Shown here piece by piece: positions 1 through 12,369 of a stretch of DNA of 64,000 nt. The first letter of the stretch is position 1. Each line of letters starts with the position of its first letter. This stretch comes from Antilocapra americana (lineage: Eukaryota; Chordata; Mammalia; Artiodactyla; Antilocapridae), in the NCBI GenBank assembly GCA_007570785.1, contig ML662466.1, forward strand, positions 920,772 through 984,771, in the 5' to 3' direction. The notes below the pieces were generated by a model. That model did no database searches. It was not told the origin of the DNA and was given only the letters and a program-made list of their open reading frames with translations. The position numbers were made by a program, and so were the translations under genes.

Positions 1-440
1 AGCATTAAAAAAAATTCATTTGAATCAATTCTACTCAGATGGACCTAACTGGAGCCCATTATCCAGAGTGAAGTAAGCCAGAAGCAAAAACAACAATACA
101 GTATATTAACACATATATACGGAATTTAGAAAGACAATAACGAGAACCCAACATGTGAGACAGCTAAAGGAACGCAGATGTATAGAACAGACTCGCGGAC
201 ACTGAATGAGGGAAATGGTGGGATGATATGGGAGAAAGGCATTGAAACATATTAATTATCATATGTCTAATCAATCGTCAGCCTAGGATTGATTCTCTGG
301 GCTGGTGCATCGAGATTTCCCGGGGGGTAGGGAGAAGGGAGGGGGGAGTGAGGGGTTTCTGGAGGGGGAGCATATGTAAACCCATGGTGATATCATGGCA
401 TTGTATGACAAAAATAATAAAAAGGAGAAAAAAAAATAAT
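1..440 (+). mobile_element. L1 3' end, young ruminant subfamily
   Basis: This is the last part of L1 ORF2 followed by the 3' UTR, ending in an A-rich tail near 430-440. The ORF2 end (SEVSQ..-like, then YILTYIYGI-like stop region) and the G-rich 3' UTR tract near 318-372 are diagnostic. The subfamily marker CATCGAGATTTCCCGG is present near 308. The element continues off the left edge. It appears to sit inside an older L1 3' end that resumes at about 441. Confidence 0.9.
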
Positions 441-885
441 ACATTTGAATCAGTTCTACTGAGGTGAATGAAACTGGACTCTATTATACAGAGTGAAGTA
501 AGCCAGAAGGAAAAACAACAATACAGTATACTAACACATATATATGGAATTTAGAAAGATGGTAATGGTAACCTTGTATGTGAGACAAGAAAAGAGATTC
601 AGATGCATAAAACAGTGTTTTGGGCTTTATGGGAGAGGGCAAGGGTGGGATCATATGGGAGAACGATATTGAAACATGTGAATTATCATATGTGAAATCA
701 ATCACCAGCCCAGGTTTGATGCTTGATACAGGGTGGTCAGGGCTGGTGCACCACAATGACCCAGAGAGATGGAATTGGGAGGGAGGTTGGAGGGGGGATT
801 TGGAAGGGTAGCACGTGTATACCTATGGCGGATTCATGTCAATGTATGACAAAACCAACACAATAATGTAAAGAAAAATATATAT
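441..885 (+). mobile_element. L1 3' end, older subfamily, host of the 1-440 insertion
   Basis: The same ORF2 C-terminus and 3' UTR as 1-440, but of the subfamily with CTGGTGCACC and ATGACCCAGAGAGATGG near 742-770. It ends in an A/T-rich tail at about 865-885. The upstream part of this copy lies left of the window. The following 886-1046 shows nothing I recognise. Confidence 0.85.
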
Positions 886-1046
886 TTAAATGTGGCTGAG
901 AGGGAAAAAAATGTCTAACGTTTCCCTAGATTTCATAGTGCCAATAAAATTGACAACTACAACAGAGGGAGAAAAAAAGGAAAAATAAATTTAAAATGTC
1001 CAAAAGTTACATATAGAGTGAGTCAAAACATAAGAATAATACATGC

Positions 1047-2850
1047 TCTTCTTGATTCACTACTCAGGGAGTCATTTCCTTCCCTGGCAATAACAGTCCA
1101 TCTCACTTCACTAGGTTGCCCTTTAAAACTGTTCTGATATCTGGGCCTGATTTGGGAACACGTCATATTTTAATTTGGTCCTGCACCTATTTTTCTTGCA
1201 TCCAATATTCACAGCTACCAGAAGTAGTAAATTTTCTTTTGTAGGAGCTCTCAATATCCTTTTATGTATACCAAAGACACAATATTTTCCTACTTAATCC
1301 TGTGTATTTAATCTGCACTTTGTACAGCTGATAGGAAAGTTTTAGGTCTTTTTCTTTAACCTCACTGCATCTGAGTTTCAATTGTGGTTTTATTTCCTCT
1401 TCTGCATATGGATCACCCACTGAGTTTTGCTTTGAGGCTGCCCAGGAGGACTTTGGTTTGCCCATGTAATGACCAGGTATGGAGATGCAGCTGCTTGTGT
1501 CACAGTGGTCCTGGCAGCATTAGGGACTCAGGGGAGTTGGTGGCTAGGGCAGCAGGAAATACAATGCTCTAGAAGGGTATGGCAATCAGTATTGGCCAGT
1601 AGACTCCATTATTCTTGCCTGGAGAAACCCCTTCCTGACAGAGAAGCCTGACAGGCCTCAGTTTACAGGGTTGTAAAGAGTCAGACCAGGACTGAAGCAA
1701 TGCTGTGTCAACAGATGTAAGAGTTTTTGCTTTATTTTTTTTTTATTCCGGCCTGTGGAAGCTCTGCACCAGTGAGACATGAGCATGAAGGCAGCAAAGC
1801 TTCTTGGTTTATGGGTGCCCTGGCAATGCCAAGTGTGCAGGGACATGGACTATCTCTGCCACAGGAGTTATGGCCCTATAAGAATCTTTTTCCCATTCTC
1901 TTGTATCTGATGATCAGGAGGACTCTCTGGCCAGTCTTTCTCCATTCAATTGCCCACTTTGGTACTTATAGGGCGCCTTTGTCTGGGGTATTTTTCTGTT
2001 GCTCTGTACATCAGGCATAGAGAGGGATCCCTTGCTGGTTTCCTTCCCTGTTGTTCAGTACATCAGGCATATAGAAGATGCTGCCCAGGCTGAGGTTCTA
2101 CTGTGTAGATCAGGAACTTAAAGGGGCACCATGGGTAGAGTCCTACTCTATAGTTTGGTGAGTTAGGCACTTGATGACCCAGTCTCTCTATTGTTCAAAT
2201 GCTAATGCTGGCCTGTGGGGAGAGAGAGTCTATAGTATTGTCTCCATTCCTGATGCATGGCTCAGCAGTATCACCTTGCTACCATGGCTGCCTGGCTTAT
2301 CTTCTCAGGCATTTCCCACCACAGTTTCCTCCCACACATCCCCTCAGTCGGTTGCTCCACACCCAACAGTAGCCCTCGCCCTGGGTTTGATCCATAATCA
2401 CCACCTCCAGCTCCCAGGAGCTTGCCTTCTACAAGACCTGTGTCCCTGTCTGGGGTGTGTATGGCTGCAGAAAGGACTGTCTTATTCTCATTCCATTTAG
2501 GCTGCCACAGATCAGCTGTTTCACTCTTAGCCTTAAATACTTCTGCTCTGATCCAGATTATTACACTGATGTGGGGATTTGACACTTATATCAGTTCTCC
2601 CACAAACTGAATACAGGTCCATTCCTACGAACACTCTTGTTTTCCCCCTAGCTCCTTTATCCTACCGAGTTTTGTGGTTCTATATATCCTTTTCTGCTGA
2701 TAAGGTAATCCTGTCAACTCTCAGCTGGTGTTGTGCAAACACTTCTGTGTTTGAACGTGTATTTCTGATGTCCCTATGGAGAGAGACGTACTCCATGTCC
2801 ATCTACTACTCTGCCAGCTTGTTCATCTCAACGTTTTGACTATCAGAAAT
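1047..2850 (-). mobile_element. L1 5' UTR (ruminant L1 with SINE-like segment), antisense
   Basis: Read on the minus strand this matches, block by block, the 5' UTRs at 30845-33370 and 61800-64000. The element's 5' end lies near 2840-2850, with GATGAACAAG close to the start. The copy runs down to about 1047, short of the pyrimidine-rich monomers. It includes the segment near 1600-1690 that resembles a Bov-tA SINE. Open frames here in either direction are short and show no protein family. Confidence 0.8.
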
Positions 2851-3020
2851 AAGACTGATAGGAACATCATTGGGTTACTTTGATTTATTTTTTTAATACT
2901 TATTGGTACAAACCTAGAAATGGGATTGCTGGGTCACATGGTAATCCAATGTTTACCTATTTAAGAAACTTCCACACCACATCTGTACCATTTTGTATTC
3001 CTATAAGAAGTGCATAGAAA
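2851..3020 (-). mobile_element. Old L1 ORF2 fragment, antisense
   Basis: Contains GGGATTGCTGGGTCACATGG and the diverged continuation typical of the 3' part of mammalian L1 ORF2 read in reverse. It is heavily diverged and truncated by the full-length L1 that starts at about 3021. Confidence 0.6.
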
Positions 3021-3033
3021 GGGGGAGGGAACT

Positions 3034-3043
3034 AAGATGGCGG
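3034..3043 (+). promoter_or_regulatory. YY1-like site at the L1 5' end
   Basis: AAGATGGCGG lies about 14 bases inside the 5' end of the full-length L1. In human L1 a YY1 site with an ATGGC core at a similar position helps set the transcription start. The position and core here match that arrangement. Function in this copy is inferred. Confidence 0.55.
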
Positions 3044-4348
3044 AGGAATAGGACGGGGAGTCCACACTCTCCCCAACAAATACACCAAAAGAACATTTAA
3101 AGACCGAGTAAACTCCATAAAACAACATCTGAATGCTGGCAGAGGACATCAGGCATCTGGAAAGGCAGCCCATTGCCGACAAAAGAAGGTAGGACAAAAA
3201 AAAAAGTAAAAAGAGACGCAAAGAGCTAGAGACAGAGATCCACCTCCGAAGGGGAGTCTCGAAAGAGAGAAAGGCTTCCAAACACCAGGAAACATTATCC
3301 CTGGCGGATCTGAGGCAAATCTCAGAGAGCATAATAACCATGAGTAGAAGCCAATAAATAATTAAGCCCCCCAGAGTACGTCTCTAACTGCAACTCCTAT
3401 CCAAGCTGCGGCCCAGGTGTCCCTTTCCCACGAGCCAGCGCGGACTGTTCAGGGAGGGGTGGGTCACACGCTTAGGGTGAGGACTGGGATTGAACACCTG
3501 GGGCAGACTGAGGGTCCTAACCGAGGGTGCTAACCAGAAATAGACCACTGGGTAGCCTTCCAGAGGAAGACCCCCGCCCCCCCGCCAGGCTCTCGCAGAG
3601 AACAAAGGGCAGCGAGGACTCGGTCCACTTCGCTAGACAGCCGGGTGGAGTTGGGGGGCTGTAGGCTGCTGACCTGTCCAGCCCCTGCCGGAGAGCCCCC
3701 TGGCGAGGCTTCTGCTCCCAAACCGCAGGCAGAATTGGGTGCTAGCCAAGACATCTGGGGATTCTGGACAGTCGCCACCAGAATTCAGCACTTCTCACAC
3801 CTGAGAAGAACACCAGCTGCATGCTGAGAAAACCGAGTGGCTGGGCCGGGGTAGGGGAGAAGCCGCAGACCCCAACCGTGCCACCAGAGACCGCCGAGCT
3901 GCACACCTGAGAAGATGCACCCAGCTGCAGGCTGAGAAAACCAAGTGGCTGGGCTGGGGGAGGGGGGAAGCTGCAGCCCTCAACCACGCCAGGCGAGAGA
4001 CCAAGAGCCTGAGCAGGGGCGGGGGGGGGGGGAAACGCACTTGCCAGGAGATGGGAAAACTCCAGCGCACTGAATAGACACTGAAGAGACCAGCAAACAG
4101 AAGATGCTAAAACAAGCAGAGGGAACTGCTTAAGAGCACAACCAGGAAACTTTGACAAAACACACATCCAACCCCTCCCATAGTGAGGAATCCCCACAAT
4201 AAAGGGAAAACATAGCAAGATAAACAAAATGAAAAGACAGAGAAATACCCAGCAGGTAAAGGAGCAGGAGAAATGTCCTCCAGACCAAACAAAAGATGAA
4301 GAGATAGGATGTATAACTGATAAAGAATTCTGAATAATGATAGTGAAA

Positions 4349-5154
4349 ATGATACAAAATCTGGAAAAAAAGTTGGAGTGGCAGTTCAATAACCTGCAGG
4401 CAAGGATTGAGTAGATGCAGGTAAGCAGTAACAAGGACTTAGAAGAAATGAAAAAGAGTGAAAATACAATAGATAATACAATAAATGAGATAAAAAATAT
4501 CCTGGAGGGAACCAACAGTAGAATAACAGAGATAGAAGACAGGATAAATGAGGTAGAAGACAGAATGGTAGAAATAAATGAAACAGAAAGGAAAATGAAA
4601 AAAGAATTAAAAGAAATGAGGACAATCTTAGAGACCTCTGGGACAATATTAAGCGCACCAATATTTGAATCATAGGAGTCCCAGAAGAAGAAGACAAAAA
4701 GAAAGACCATCAGAAAATTCTTGAAGAGACAATTGTTGAAAATTTCCCTAAATTGGGAAAGCAAGTAACCACTCAGGTCCAAGAAACACAGAGAGTCCCA
4801 AATAGAATGAACCCCAAGTGGAACACCCCAAGACACATATTAATCAAATTAACAAATATCAAATACAAAGAGCAAATATTAAAAGCAGCAAGGGAGAAAC
4901 AAAAAATAACTCACAAGGGGAATCCCATAAGGATAACAGCTGATCTCCCAATAGAAACGCTTCAGGCCAGAAGGGAATGGCAGAACATACTTAATGTCAT
5001 GGAACAAAGCAATCTACAACCCCGATTACTGTACCCAGCAAGGATCTCATTCAAATTTGAAGGAGAATTCAAAAACTTTTCAGAGAAGCAGAAACTGAGA
5101 GAATTCAGCAACACCAAACCAGCCCTCCAACGAATGCTAAAGGATCTTTCCTAG
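4349..5154 (+). pseudogene. L1 ORF1 (RNA-binding chaperone), broken
   Basis: ORF1p is the trimeric coiled-coil RNA-binding protein that coats L1 RNA in the cytoplasm. The start is taken at 4349 because the frame opens there just after the 5' UTR and continues into the coiled-coil part. A TAG at 4412-4414 interrupts it after 21 codons. The same frame then encodes a Glu/Lys-rich coiled coil (4415-4675) with repeated I-x-x-I-E-D-R-I-N-E patterns. A frameshift near 4676-4750 moves the RNA-binding and C-terminal part (about 133 codons, 4753-5154) into another frame. That part keeps the RRM-like and C-terminal signatures ITADLPIETLQARREW and LYPARISFKFEGE. It ends 50 bases before ORF2, the normal bicistronic spacing. 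It is a dead copy. Confidence 0.9.
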
Positions 5155-5204
5155 ATAGGAAACACGGATGGGGTATATAATCTCGAACCCAAAACAATAA
5201 AATA

Positions 5205-8200
5205 AATGGCAACAGGATCATACTTATCAATAATTACCTTAAATGTACACGGGTTGAATGCCCTAACCAAAAGACTAAGATTGGCCGATTGGATATAGAA
5301 ACAAGACCCCTATATATGCTGTCTACAAGAGACCCACATCAAACCTAGGGACACATATAGACTGAAAGTTAAAGGCTGGAAAAAGATGCTCCATGCAAAT
5401 AAAGACCAAAAGAAAGCAGGAGTGGCAATACTCATATCAGATAAAGTAGACTTTAAAATAAAGGTGGTGAAAAGAGATAAAGTTGGACATTACATAATGA
5501 TCAAAGGATCAATCCAAGAAGAAGAAATAACAATTATAAATATTGATGCACCCAACATAGGAGCACCACGATATGTAAGGCAAACGCTAATGAGTATGAA
5601 AGGGGAAATTAACAACAACACAATCATAGTGGGAGACTTTAATACACCACTCACACCAATGGAAAGATCAACTAGACAAAGAAGTACCAAGGAAATTCAA
5701 ACTTTAAATGATACAATAGACCAACTAGACCTAATTGATATCTATAGGTCATTCCCCCCCCCAAAACATGGAATTTCACCTTTTTTTCAAGCTCACACAG
5801 GACTTTCTCCAGGATAGATCACATCCTTGGACATAAATCTAGCCTTGGTAAATTCAAAAATATTGAAATCATTCCAAGTATCTTTTCTGACTACAATGCA
5901 GTGAGATTAGGTATCAATTACAGGAGAAAACCTCTCAAAACTTCCAACATTTGGAGGCTCAACAATACACTGCTGAATAACCAACAAATCATAGAAGAAA
6001 TCAAAACAGAAATTCAGTTATGCATAGAAATGAATGAAAATGAAAACAAATCCGCCCAAAACCTATGGGACACCATAAAAGCAGTGCCAAGGGGAAAGTT
6101 CATAGCATTACAAGCTCACCTCAGGAAACAAGAAAAAGTCAAATAAATAACCTTACTTTACACCTAAAGCAACTAGAAATGGAAGAGATGCAGAAGCCCA
6201 GGTCTAGTAGAAGGAAAGAAATTGTAAAGATCAGGGCAGAAATAAATACAAAGGAAACAAAAGAGACCATAGCAAAAATCAACCAAGCCAAAAGCTGGTT
6301 CTTTGCGAAGATAAATAAAATTGACAAACCATTTACCAGACTTACCAAGAAACAAAGGGGGAAGAACCAAATCAACAGAATTAGAAAGGAAAACGGAGAG
6401 ATCACAACAGAAAACACAGAAATACAAAGGATCATAAGAGACTATTATCAGCAACTATATGCAAATAAACTGGACAACCTGGATGAAAAGGACAAATTCC
6501 TAGAAAACTACAACTTACGAAGACTAAACCAGGAAGAGATAGATAATATTAATAGAACCATCACAAGCATGGCAATTGAAACCGTAATCAGAAATCTTCC
6601 AAAAAAAAAAAAAGCCCAGGACCAGATGGCTTCACAGCTGAATTCTACCAAAAATTTAGAGAAGAGCTGACATCTATTCTACTCAAACTCTTCCAGAAAA
6701 TTGCAGAGGAAGGTAAACTTCCAAACTCATTCTACAAGGCCACCATCACCCTAATTCCAAAACCGGACAAATATGCCACAAGAAAAGAAAACTACAGGCC
6801 AATATCACTGATGAACATAGATGCAAAAATCCTTAACAAAATTCTAGGAAATAGAATCCAACAACACATTTAAAAAATCATACATCATAATCAAGTAGGC
6901 TTTATCCCAGGGATGCAAGGAGTATTCCATATTCACAAATCAATCAATGTAATACACCACACTAACAAATTGAAAAATAAAAATCACATGATTATCTCAA
7001 TAGATGCAGAGAAAGCCTTTGACAAAATTCAACATCCATTTATGATAAAAACCCTCCAAAAAGCAGGAATAGAAGGAACATACTTCAACATTATAAAAGC
7101 TATATATGACAAACTCACAGCAAACATTATCCTCAATGACGAAAAACTGGAAGAATTCCACCTGAAATCAGGAACAAGACAAGGGTGCCCACTCTCACCA
7201 CTACTTTTCAACATAGTTTTGGAAGTCTTGGCCACAGCAACCAGAGCAGATAAAGAAATCAAAGGAATCCAGATTGGAAAAGAAGAAGTAAAATTATCTC
7301 TGTTTGCAGATGACATGATCCTCTATATTGAAAACCCTAAAGACTCTACGAGAAAATTACTAGAGCTAATCAGTGAATATAGCAAAGTTTCAGGATACAA
7401 AATCAACACACAGAAATTCCTGGCATTCCCATACGCTAACAATGAGAAATCAGAAAGAGAAATTAAGGAAACAATTCCATTCACCATCGAAACAAAAAGA
7501 ATAAAATACTTAGGAGTATTTCTACCTAAAGAAACAAAAGTCTTGTATATAGACACCTATAAAACAGTGATGAAAGAAATTAAAGAGGACACAAACAGAT
7601 GAAGAAAGTTGCCGTGTTCGTGGATTGGAAGAATCAATATAGTGAAAATGAGTATACTACTCAAAGCAATCTATAGATTTAATGCAATTCCTATCAAGCT
7701 ACTACAGGTCTTTTTCAGAGAATTAGAGCAAATAATTTCACAATTTGTATTGAAATACAAAAAAACCTCGTATAGCCAAAGCAATCTTGAGAAAGAAGAA
7801 TGGAATTGGAGGAATCAAATTACCTGACTTTAGGCTATGCTACAAATCCACAGTCATTAAGATAGTATGGTACTGGCACAAAGACAGAAATATAGATCAA
7901 TGGAACAAAATAGAAAGCCCAGAGATAAATCCACACATCTATGGACACCTTACCTTTGACAAAGGAGGCAAAAATATACAATGGAGAAAAGACAACCTCT
8001 TTAACAAGTGGTGCTGGGAAAACTGGACAGCCACTTGTAAAAGAATGAAACTAGAGCACTTTCTAACATCATACACAAAGATGAACTCAAAATTGATCAA
8101 AAATCTAAGTATAAGGCCAGAAACTATAAAACTCCTAGAGGATAACATAGGCAAAACACTCTCTGACATAAACTAAAGTGGGATCCTCCATGACCCACCT

Positions 8201-9030
8201 CCCAGAATATTGGAAATAAAAGCACGAATAAACAAATGGGACCTAATTAAAATTAAAAGCTTCTGCACAACAAAGGAAACTATGAGCAAGGTGAAAAGGC
8301 AGCCTTCAGAATGGGAGAAAATAATAGCCAATGAAGCAACAGTCAAACTATTAATCTCAAAAATATAGAAGCAACTCCTTCAGCTCCATTCCCAACAAAT
8401 AAATGAAGAAATCAAAAAGTGGGCCAAAGAACTTAACAGACATTTCTCCAAAGAAGACATAAAAAATGACTAACAAACACATGAAAAGATGCTCAACATC
8501 GCTCATTATCAGAGAAATGCAAATCAAAACCACAATGAGGTACCACTTTACACCAGTCAGAATGGCGGCAATCCAAAAGTCTACAAGTTATAAATGCTGG
8601 AGAGGATGTGGAGAAAAGGAAACTCTTTTACACTGTTGGTGGGATTGCAAACTAGTACAGCCACTATGGAAAACAGTGTGGAGGTTCCTTATATAAACTG
8701 CAAATAGACCTGCCATATGACCCAGCAATCCCACTGCTGGGCATATACACCGAGGAAACCAGAATTGAAAGAGCCATGTGTACCCCAATGTTCATCGCTG
8801 AATTGTTTACAATAGCCAGGACATGGAAGCAACCTAGATGCCCATCAACTGATGAATGGATAAGAAAGCTGTGGTACATATACACAACGGAATATTACTC
8901 AGCATTAAAAAAAATTTCATTTGAATCAGTTCTACTCAGGTGGATGGAACTGGAGCCCATTATCCAGAGTGAAGTAAACCAGCAGGAAAAACAACAATAC
9001 AGTATACTAACATATATATATGGAATTTAG
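5205..9030 (+). pseudogene. L1 ORF2 (endonuclease and reverse transcriptase), broken
   Basis: ORF2p nicks target DNA with an APE-type endonuclease and copies L1 RNA at the nick. The start at 5205 (MATGSYLSIITLNVHGLN) is the conserved ORF2 N-terminus. A TAG after about 31 codons (near 5298) breaks the endonuclease. The endonuclease continues to about 5817 with the GDFNTPL motif, then loses frame. The reverse transcriptase is readable at 6913-7602 with [32 protein letters not shown] and the catalytic FADD at 7303-7314. A stop at 7600-7602 and later frameshifts follow. The C-terminal Cys-rich motif C-x3-C-x7-H-x4-C is intact at 8595-8648. At least five disruptions are visible, so the protein is not made in full. 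Confidence 0.93.
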
Positions 9031-9341
9031 AAAGACGATAACGAGAACCCAGCATGCGAAACAGCAAAAGGAATGAAGATGTATAGAACAGACTCGTGGA
9101 CTCTGTGGATGAGGGCAAGGGAGGGATGATATGGGAGAATGGCATTGAAACATGTTAATTATCATATGTGTAATCATTCACTAGCCCAGGTTTAATGCTC
9201 AGTGCTGGTGCATCGAGATTTCCCTGGGGGAGGGAGGTGGGAGGGAGGAGGGAGTGGGGTTCTGAAGGGGGAGCATATGTAAACCCAATGCAATATCATG
9301 TCATTGTATGGCCAAGCTAAAAAAAAAAAAAAAAAAAAAAA

Positions 9342-10035
9342 CTGGAAATAGAACTGCCATCTGACCCAGAAATCCTACTGCTGGGCATACCCACTGAGGA
9401 AACCATTATTGAAAGAGACCAGAATGTAAAGAGAACATGTATCTCAATGTTCACTGCTGCGCTGTTTACAATAGCCAGGACATGGAAGCTCCCTAGATGT
9501 CCATCAGCAGATGAATGGCTAAGGAAGTTGTGGTACTTATACACAATGGAATATTACTCAGCCATTAAAAAAATACACTTGAGTCAGTTCTAATGAGGTG
9601 GACAAAACTGGAGCCTATCATACAGAGTGAAGTAAACCAGAAGGAAAAACAACAATACTGTATACTGATGCATATATATGAAATTTAGAAAGATGGGAAT
9701 GATAACTCTGTATGCAAGAAAGTAAAAGAGACACAGATGTATAGAACAGTCTTTTGGACTCTCTGGGAGCTGGTAAGGGTGGGATGATATGGAAGAATGG
9801 CATTGAAACATGTAGATTATCATATGTGGAATCAATCGCCAGCCCAGGTTTGATGCTAGATAGAGGGTGTTCAGGGTTGGTGCACCGGGATCCCCCTGAG
9901 AGATGGAATCGGGAGGGAGGTAGGAGGGGGGTTCTGGAAGGGGAAAGTGTGTATACTGACAGATTCATGTCAATGTATGGCAAAACCAACACGATGATGT
10001 GAAGAAAATAAAGAAATAAAAAAAGAAAAAGAAAA
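9342..10035 (+). mobile_element. 5'-truncated L1 3' end
   Basis: Starts in the C-terminal part of ORF2 (CTGGAAATAGAACTGCC), runs through the ORF2 end and 3' UTR, and finishes in an A-rich tail at about 10010-10035. It abuts the poly(A) of the preceding full-length L1. Either element may have landed at the end of the other. Confidence 0.85.
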
Positions 10036-10079
10036 CGGGAAGAGAAATATCCTACACTTTGTGTGTGTGAGCCATGAGT

Positions 10080-10345
10080 ATTCCCAAAATGATGAATAAA
10101 GAAAATTAATACATACTCTTTAATTTTAAAAATTACTAAATGTTATTGAAAGACATAAAGGAAACCTGAGTAAGTGAGGATATTCAACTCAAATTAATGA
10201 ATAAATACAATGAATTTCCATTCAAAATTTAAATATGATTTTATGTGAAACTTGGAATTTGGCTATAAAACTGAAATGGAAAACTGAAGGCCAATAATAG
10301 CTAAGGCAATTTTTATAAAGGTAATAAAGTGGAAGGACTTAAATA
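10080..10345 (+). mobile_element. Old L1 ORF2 fragment
   Basis: The stretch near 10270-10340 keeps the order of the L1 ORF2 segment that follows the reverse transcriptase (a degraded 'nucleotides of W-K-Y-K-K, S-Q-x-N' region, then GTGGAAGGACTT). It is heavily diverged. 10036-10080 shows only an A-rich linker. Confidence 0.5.
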
Positions 10346-10379
10346 TCAAAAATAAGTAACTAAATAAATAAATAAGTAA

Positions 10380-11844
10380 AAGGTCTTGTGGGTTTTCATA
10401 GCTTCAGCTTCTTCCGCATTACTGGTCGGGGCATAGAGTTGGATTAAATGTGATATTGAATGGTTTGCCTTGGAAAGAAAGATCATTCTTTCGTTTTTGA
10501 GACTGAATCCAAGTACTGCATTTAAGACTCTTTTGTTGAATATGATGGCTATACCATTTTTTCTAAGGGATTCTTGCCTACAGTAGTATATATAATGGGC
10601 ATCTGAGTTAAATTCACTCATTCTAGTCCATTTTAATTTGTTGATTCCTAAAATGTCAGCCTTCACTCTTGCCACCTCCTGTTTGACCACTTCCAATTTG
10701 CCTTGATTCATGTACCTAGCATCCCAGGATCCTATATGGTATTGCTCTTTATAGTATCAGACTTAACTTCAATCACAAGTCACATCCACAACTGGGCATT
10801 GTTTTCCCTTTGTCTCTATCTCTTCATTCTCTACGGAATCCGTTCTCCACTGACCTCCAGAAGCATATGGGACACCTACTGACATAGGAAGTTCATTTTT
10901 AAGTGTCCCATCTTTTTGTCTTTTCATACTGTTTATGGGGTTCTCAAGGCAAGAATACTGAAGTGGTTTGCCATTCCCTTCTCCAGTGAACCATGTTTTG
11001 TCACAAGGCTCCACCATGATCCATCCATATTGATTGGCCCTGCATGGCATGGCTCATAGTTTCACTAAGTTAGACAAAGCTGTGGCCCATGTGATCAGGT
11101 TATTTTTTTATGATTGTGATTTTCATTCAGTCTGTCTGCTGATGGAGAAGAATAAGATGATTATGGAAACTTTCTGTTGAGAGAGACTGACTGAGGGGGA
11201 AATTTGATCTTGTTCTGATGGGTGGGACCATGTTCAGTAAATCTTTAATCCAATTTTCTATTGATGGGTGGGGCTGTGTTTCCTCCCTGTTATTTGACCT
11301 GAGACAAAACTATGGTGGAGATAATGAAGATAAATGGTAACTTTATTCAAAGGTCCATGCACACACTTGTACACTCAGTTCCCCCAGTGCTGCAGCAGGG
11401 TTGATCCATGCTTCTTTCTGAGACTCCTTAACTCTCATGGCAAGTCTGGGCCAAACTCTTGTGGGGCACTTCTCCTTTATCCTGAGGCCTGATGCCCACA
11501 AGTTTCTATTTGTGCTCTCCAAGAGTCTGTTTCCCAGTCCTATGTAAGTTCTGGCAGCTCTAATGGTGGGGTTAATGACAACCTACTCTAAGACGGCTTA
11601 TACCATACCCAATTCTGCTGCACCCAGAATCCCTGACTCCACAGAAGTCCATTGCTGACCTATACCTCAGCAGTAGATACTCAAACATAGTTCTGTCTCA
11701 GTCTTGGTTGGGTGTCTAGGTCTAGATACACACAAGTTTTGTTTGATCCCTCTGAGCATCTCTGGCTGTTATGGAGTTTGATTCTAAATGTATTTTCACC
11801 CCTCTTACCATCTTGCAGGAGCTTCTCTGCCCTTGGACGTGGGG
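10380..11844 (-). mobile_element. BovB (RTE) 5' half, antisense, with endonuclease remnant
   Basis: On the minus strand this is the 5' half of BovB. The endonuclease domain is partly readable at 10346-10711 (MNQGKLEVVKQEVARV, then LKWTRMSEFN and YYCRQESL). BovB encodes an APE endonuclease and a reverse transcriptase, and its machinery is thought to mobilise Bov-tA SINEs. The rest is the 5' UTR-like leader. The reading frame is broken and the reverse transcriptase half is absent. Confidence 0.85.
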
Positions 11845-11940
11845 GTATTCAGGAATATTCAGGAATGATATCCTTTGGTATTAACTGGTTTAATCTCCTT
11901 GCAATTCAAGGGACTGTCCAGAGTATACGAGGGTATGAAT
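11845..11940 (-). mobile_element. BovB 3'-region fragment, antisense
   Basis: On the minus strand this matches the segment after the reverse transcriptase (CCTTGAATTGCAAGGAGAT and the following block) seen in other BovB copies at 52455-52515 and 57000-57060. It joins directly to the BovB 5' half at 11844, so the middle of the element is missing. Confidence 0.65.
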
Positions 11941-12369
11941 AAATATTTATTGTCTTTATGCTGCCCTTTCAAGGAGAAATAGATGAATGCCTATGAATGT
12001 AATTTACAAAATCCAGGAATATTTGCTCATATGTATGTGTCTGTATACATGTTTACTGTGCTTTTGTCACCCTCTCATGGAGAAAGAAAATGATGTTTAA
12101 GAGTGCCATTTATAAAATCCATATCTATTCTTTACATGTTGAAAAAGATACTGTATAATTTTATTAAAAATTAATGCATGCTCAGACAAAAAATATAAAT
12201 TTAACAGAAAAATACAAAGAAAGAAGAAACTACTCATGATTTCACTCTAACTTTCACACAGAATTCTGATTTCCTGGGATGGAGAGATAAACAGATGACA
12301 GTGTGCTAGTACTTTTAGTGTAAAATCATATCTTCTGCTATTAGAATGCTAATATGGAACTTGGTTTTG
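11941..12369. other. No recognised gene or repeat
   Basis: AT-rich sequence without a convincing open frame. It holds a weak internal direct repeat: a block near 11960-12015 resembles one near 12065-12125 (both contain AAGGAGAAA or ATGGAGAAA followed by TTTA(C/T)AAAATCCA). Confidence 0.4.

Larger units (their letters stand above)
3021..9341 (+). mobile_element. Full-length L1 retrotransposon, inactive
   Basis: A complete L1 of about 6.3 kb. It has a 5' UTR (3021-4348), ORF1 region (4349-5154), ORF2 region (5205-9030), 3' UTR (9031-9318) and a poly(A) tract (9319-9341). The 5' end begins with a G-rich run and AAGATGGCGG. The 5' UTR is GC-rich compared with its surroundings, with a G run at 4021-4032. 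Both ORFs carry stops and frameshifts, so it cannot encode its own machinery. I could not find a convincing target-site duplication. Confidence 0.93.

Noticed and set aside
3742..4836. 364-codon minus-strand open frame
   Set aside because: It is the complement of the full-length L1 leader and ORF1. It is rich in Phe/Ser/Leu from reverse-complemented A-rich codons, with no protein family visible.
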